16,313 bases of DNA, taken from Hyphomonas sp. (GTDB lineage Bacteria; Pseudomonadota; Alphaproteobacteria; Caulobacterales; Hyphomonadaceae). Positions within the stretch are counted from its first letter, which is position 1, and each line of letters begins with the position of its first letter. The translations under genes were made by a program, and so were the position numbers. The DNA is taken from the NCBI GenBank assembly GCA_024743015.1, contig JANSXJ010000046.1, positions 1 to 16,313 of the forward strand. Direction: 5' to 3'. Under the pieces are notes generated by a model. It was given only the letters and a program-made list of their open reading frames with translations. It made no database searches and had not been told where the DNA came from. Shown piece by piece: positions 12,549 through 16,313 of this stretch.

Positions 12549-15119
12549 TTAGAAGTCATATCCAACACGGACGCCAATCGTGCGCGGGCGCAGCGGCGTC
12601 ACACGTTCGCGGTCGAACACGAAATTGTTGCTGAGTTCAGCATATTCATTGGTCAGATTGGTCGCGAACAATTCTGCCGACCACTGATCCGCCGTAACAC
12701 CAAGCGTGCCGCCCAGCGTGATATAGCCATCAATGTCGGCCTTGTTGATCTCGATAATGTCGCTGACGGAATCGTCCGAGAAAACCAATTGCGGCATGAC
12801 GTGGGCGGTGAGGTCCGATCCTGCGATCTGTGTCTCCAGATCCCATTCATAGCGCGCGCGGAGATTGCCTTGCCAGGCTGGCGCGAAGGCCAGGTCTGAT
12901 CCAACCAGAACGTCATTGGTTGGTGTCAGAACGTCCGTAACCTCCGTGTCGAGAAGTGAGAACGCCCCTGCAATGGTCAGACCCTCGACGGCATAGGGCG
13001 CCCAGGTGAAGTCACCCTCGATCCCTTGGATTTCTGCATTGGCAGCATTGTCGGAAAAGAAGAGATTGACGATGGACGGATCAAAGATAGTCGTCTGCAA
13101 GCCCTCAATTTCCACGAAGAAGGCGGACCCGTTGAAACGCAGAGAATTGTTGAACAGCTCGGTTTTCCAACCGATTTCATAATTCTGGACGTCATCGGTA
13201 TCGACGGCAAAGGGCACCGAATAGCCATTCGGTCCGGCTGCGCCGCCTGGGCGGTTCAGCAGACCCGGGCGGAAGCCTTCGGAATATGTCGCGTAGAACA
13301 ACAGATCGCTATTTGGCGTCCATGTTCCCGTCAGCTTGTAAATCATCCCGTCAGTTGCGGCCTTGTCTGGCGCCCCAAGTGTATTATTCGGTGCGAACTG
13401 TGCGGAGATATTGGTCCCGAACGCCTGGGCGTCTGTCGCCGATCCGAGATTGAAGAAGGAAGAGTTGGCGGAGCCCTCGAGATCCACTTCAATGTCATAC
13501 CAGCGGGCACCGACCGTGACGGCAAACTGTTCGGTCAGGTCAAATGTCGTCTCACCAAATAGGCCTAACTGCTCATCTGTTCGCAAGATATCATTGCGAA
13601 AGATCACGCCGGTTGGGAATGGACCTGGATCACTGAAATAGCCAGGCGCTGCATTACCAATCTGACCCGTCACAGCGGTGTTCGTTAGCGGGTAGTTCGG
13701 CGCGAAGCCGGTTGTGACGCCGTCAAATCCAACCGCGAACTCTGAGCCGGGATAGGTGAAGTCATTCAACTCCGTGAGTTCAAGATCGGAATAGAACGCT
13801 CCAAACGTTGCGCGCCATCTGTTTTCGCGTGGTGTGTTGAACCGCAGCTCGTGGGTTTGAACCTTAGTCTCTGTGGCAGACTTTACGAACAAGTTTGGTG
13901 CCTGACAGGTACCTGCTGGTCCTCCGGCGCCAGGATACGTCACTGACCCATCGCAGATATAATAGGGCAGGTACTGTCCGACGAACAAGTAGTCGGAATA
14001 ATCGACCGTCTGATCGGTTGTTCGCTCGGTGTAGGCGCCTGTATACAGCGCTTCAAGCATGCCGAGACGGCCTTCCAGTGTCCAGCTCGTATTGTGGAAG
14101 CTGTCTTCCAGATCATCGTCCGAAAACCGCTCGATGTCATAATCATCAAGTTCCGGATCAGCGAAAAAGACCCCTTCGCTATCAAGCTGCTGCTGCGCGT
14201 GCGAGACCAGCAGACTCCAATCGGAATTGAAGTCATACTGACCCGCCAAGCGGAAGCCTGCATAAGTCGTATCATTGAAGTCGTTCTCGACCCGGCTGGA
14301 ATTGTTCGCCGAGAGGAAGGTCACACCTGACAGGTCCGCGCCTACCTGGAAGCCACCGCGAGTCGCCGAAACGGGCACTCCATTGTCGCGCACGGTGCCA
14401 GCCGCGCGGAAACGGCCTGACTCGGCCGTGCTGCGCGTGCCGCCGACATTGTCGATATATCCACCTTGTCGGTCTGTATATACAACACCCCGCAATGCGA
14501 ACTTATCGTTCACTGGCACGTTGAGCATCACCTCAACGCTATTGCTCATTTCGCCGCCGTCAGTGAAAGAAGTCGACGCCTTCAGAGCCGCGTCGACCCC
14601 GCTGAAATCCGGCTTGTTGGTGATCAGCCGCACGGTGCCCGCTTGCGAGCTTGCGCCAAAAAGCGTGCCTTGCGGGCCTGACAGGACTTCGACCCGCTCC
14701 AGGTCAGCGGCGTACACATCCAGATTCCGTCCGGGCTGCGCGAGCGGTTGCTCATCGAGATAGAAAGCGACGTTCGGCGCGAGGCCGGCAACGCCTGCAG
14801 TTGTGAGGTTTGGCGTGGTTGAGGCCAGCCCGCGAATATAGATTGTGTTCTGACCCGGGCCTGAGCCGCCCGCGGTCACGCCAGGGAGCTGGATCAGATA
14901 ATCCGTGAAATTCTTCACGCCAAGCGATTCGAGCTCTTGTTCGCCAAGCGCGTTGACCGCGACTGGAATGCTCTGCGCGCTTTCTGTGCGTTTGGTGGCG
15001 GTCACCGTAACTGTTTTCAGACGGCGGGAGTCAGCTTCGTCGGCATCCTGCGCAACGGCGCTCATGCCAAATAGACTCGTCATGGCGATCAATGAAACGC
15101 CACTCATTAGTCGGTACAT
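12549..15119 (-). CDS. TonB-dependent outer-membrane receptor
   Basis: Outer-membrane beta-barrel for energised uptake, 856 residues. A signal peptide spans 1-23 (cleavage after AVA, before QDADE). A TonB-box-like stretch, LKTVTVTATKR, lies at about 34-44. The plug domain follows (QSIPVAVNALGEQELESLGV, then LPGVTAGGSGPGQNTIYIRG to about residue 97). The rest is barrel, ending GVRVGYDF with the terminal Phe expected for assembly. The ATG at 15119 has GAGGG about 7 nt upstream; the GTG at 15149 in the same frame would spoil the signal peptide and is rejected. There is no carboxypeptidase-like N-terminal extension, so it is not a SusC type. Barrel sequence does not show the ligand; siderophores, sugars, polymers or aromatics are all possible. 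A hairpin separates it from the downstream TPR-sulfotransferase gene. Confidence 0.95.
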   Translation of the reverse strand: MYRLMSGVSLIAMTSLFGMSAVAQDADEADSRRLKTVTVTATKRTESAQSIPVAVNALGEQELESLGVKNFTDYLIQLPGVTAGGSGPGQNTIYIRGLASTTPNLTTAGVAGLAPNVAFYLDEQPLAQPGRNLDVYAADLERVEVLSGPQGTLFGASSQAGTVRLITNKPDFSGVDAALKASTSFTDGGEMSNSVEVMLNVPVNDKFALRGVVYTDRQGGYIDNVGGTRSTAESGRFRAAGTVRDNGVPVSATRGGFQVGADLSGVTFLSANNSSRVENDFNDTTYAGFRLAGQYDFNSDWSLLVSHAQQQLDSEGVFFADPELDDYDIERFSDDDLEDSFHNTSWTLEGRLGMLEALYTGAYTERTTDQTVDYSDYLFVGQYLPYYICDGSVTYPGAGGPAGTCQAPNLFVKSATETKVQTHELRFNTPRENRWRATFGAFYSDLELTELNDFTYPGSEFAVGFDGVTTGFAPNYPLTNTAVTGQIGNAAPGYFSDPGPFPTGVIFRNDILRTDEQLGLFGETTFDLTEQFAVTVGARWYDIEVDLEGSANSSFFNLGSATDAQAFGTNISAQFAPNNTLGAPDKAATDGMIYKLTGTWTPNSDLLFYATYSEGFRPGLLNRPGGAAGPNGYSVPFAVDTDDVQNYEIGWKTELFNNSLRFNGSAFFVEIEGLQTTIFDPSIVNLFFSDNAANAEIQGIEGDFTWAPYAVEGLTIAGAFSLLDTEVTDVLTPTNDVLVGSDLAFAPAWQGNLRARYEWDLETQIAGSDLTAHVMPQLVFSDDSVSDIIEINKADIDGYITLGGTLGVTADQWSAELFATNLTNEYAELSNNFVFDRERVTPLRPRTIGVRVGYDF

Positions 15120-15410
15120 ATATAATCCCTCAGGAGTTGCTACGATCACGCAGGCCAGCGCCTAATTGCGCAGGGCACACAAGAATCGCGATCGGTCGAT
15201 GGTGACCGTTTTCTATCAAATAGTTCGAAGATGGAAAGAATGAGCGCTGCTATTCGTAGGCAAACTCTTCGGGTACCCGTCGCAATGTGCCAATTTTGCC
15301 GCACTAACGGGCGGTAAGGTCATGAAATGGGTCCGAGCGTGTGCGCCGGATGCTTTGAGGATCGACATATTTCGTGCATGACAAGCGCGAACGTAGCTGA
15401 TGAGTGAACA
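15120..15410. other. divergent intergenic region, TonB receptor / BCCT carrier
   Basis: A 291-bp spacer between the receptor (leftward) and the BCCT gene (rightward) that should carry both promoters. I see no convincing small gene and no pair of promoter boxes I would defend. Short symmetric elements are GGGTACCC and CGGTC-N6-GACCG, the latter nearer the receptor. Either could bind a regulator, but neither exceeds what chance allows. Confidence 0.4.
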
Positions 15411-16313
15411 ATGCCGGACACTGAACACGCCGAGACCGGACTTAGCCTGTATGAAACCGATCATGAAGTGGGCCAGGACAATGTCGAAGTTCTGGGACTC
15501 AATGTGCACAATCCGGTGTTCTTTCTCGCCGCAACGCTCGTCCTGTTGTTTGGCGGCCTGACCCTGATCTTCCCCGAAGCATCCGGCGCAATGCTGAGCG
15601 AGGCGCGGGCGCGTACCCTGCAATCATTCGATTGGCTGTTCGCGGTTACGCCAGTGCTTGTGTTCGTTTTCTGCATGGTGCTCGCTGTATCGCCACTGGG
15701 ACGCATAAGGCTCGGCGGGCAGGCGGCGGTGCCGGATTACAAGATTCACTCCTGGATCGCGATGCTGTTCGCTGCAGGTGTCGGGATTGGGTTCATGTTC
15801 TGGGGCGCGGCCGAGCCGCTCGCTTATCACACGGACTGGTTCGGCATGCCCCTCGGTGCTGAACCCGGAACGCCCGACGCCAATCGACTGGCCTTTAGTG
15901 CGACCCTGTTTCATTGGGGAATCGCGCCCTGGGCAATCTATGCGGTCGTTGGATTGGCGCTTGGTTTTTTTGCGCACAATAAAGGCCTACCGCTGTCATT
16001 TCGGTCGGCATTCTACCCGTTGCTGGGCGAGCGCGTCTGGGGCTGGGCCGGCCATGTGATCGACTTGTTCGCTGTCGTCTCTACGATCTTCGGTTTGGCG
16101 ACAACGATCGGCCTCGGAGGCACGCAGGCAGCGAGCGGCCTTGGCTATATTTTCGACTTTGAACCCAATGTCTGGATCCAGATCGGTTTGATCGCCGCGA
16201 TGACGGGTCTGGCGGTCATCTCAGTCCTGCGCGGCATGGATGGCGGGGTCAAGCTGCTCAGCAATATCAACATGGTCGTGGCGTTCGGCTTGCTGGTGTT
16301 CGTGATTATTGCA
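15411..16313 (+). CDS. BCCT family (betaine/choline/carnitine-type) transporter, 3' end cut off by the window
   Basis: Inner-membrane secondary transporter; only the first 301 residues are in the window and the frame stays open to the edge. Hydrophobic segments begin near residue 34. The BCCT hallmark GVGIGFMFWGAAEP lies at about 123-136. The segment HWGIAPWAIYAVVG places W169, W174 and Y177 with the spacing of BetP Trp189, Trp194 and Tyr197, the aromatic box that holds a trimethylammonium group. That favours a betaine, choline or similar onium substrate, useful for osmoprotection or as a nutrient. The ATG at 15411 follows an in-frame TGA at 15405-15407 and is the only sensible start; its ribosome site is weak. 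It is divergent from the TonB receptor. Any link to the catabolic genes to the left is uncertain. Confidence 0.94.
   Translation, partial: MPDTEHAETGLSLYETDHEVGQDNVEVLGLNVHNPVFFLAATLVLLFGGLTLIFPEASGAMLSEARARTLQSFDWLFAVTPVLVFVFCMVLAVSPLGRIRLGGQAAVPDYKIHSWIAMLFAAGVGIGFMFWGAAEPLAYHTDWFGMPLGAEPGTPDANRLAFSATLFHWGIAPWAIYAVVGLALGFFAHNKGLPLSFRSAFYPLLGERVWGWAGHVIDLFAVVSTIFGLATTIGLGGTQAASGLGYIFDFEPNVWIQIGLIAAMTGLAVISVLRGMDGGVKLLSNINMVVAFGLLVFVIIA

Noticed and set aside
15216..15623. 135-codon minus-strand frame over the BCCT start and the divergent spacer
   Set aside because: Overlaps the convincing BCCT reading and has no family features, so it is most likely random.

Overview
The window is about 16.3 kb of moderately GC-rich DNA, probably chromosomal, from a Gram-negative bacterium. 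The mix of a large TonB-dependent receptor, a TPR-sulfotransferase, a BCCT carrier, a polyvinyl-alcohol-dehydrogenase-like quinoprotein and several periplasmic lipoproteins suggests a marine or aquatic alphaproteobacterium of the Hyphomonadaceae/Caulobacterales or sphingomonad type. That placement is inference from gene content, not from a marker gene. There are ten complete protein genes and one truncated at the right edge. I see no rRNA, tRNA, CRISPR array, insertion sequence or phage gene.

Left block (156-5571, minus strand): four genes read leftward in one probable operon. In transcription order they are a cytochrome c/PQQ beta-propeller dehydrogenase lipoprotein, a two-module VOC (glyoxalase-fold) lipoprotein, a TetR regulator and a YidK-like sodium:solute symporter. 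Facing away from it across a 137-bp divergent spacer is an alpha/beta hydrolase lipoprotein with an epoxide-hydrolase-type active site (5709-6773, plus strand). The three enzymes all carry lipobox signal peptides, so together they look like a membrane-anchored periplasmic oxidation/hydrolysis pathway. A plausible but unproven order is epoxide to diol, then diol oxidised with electrons leaving through the haem domain, with the symporter importing a product.

Middle block (6867-9925): an SsuD-like FMNH2-dependent monooxygenase (minus) is divergent from a GntR/UTRA regulator that overlaps a Gfo/Idh/MocA oxidoreductase by 4 nt (plus). The spacer carries a GATACA-N10-TGTATC inverted repeat, the best operator candidate in the window. 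No flavin reductase partner is present.

Right block (9990-15119, minus): a TonB-dependent receptor is followed, across a perfect 12-bp-stem hairpin, by a TPR-sulfotransferase fusion and a MarR regulator. Beyond a 291-bp divergent spacer, a BCCT carrier with the BetP-type aromatic box begins and runs off the window.

Overall this is an accessory uptake-and-catabolism region with three unrelated local regulators (TetR, GntR, MarR), each sitting beside its own enzyme or transport set. The substrate cannot be named from sequence alone. The spacers without genes are all under 300 bp.
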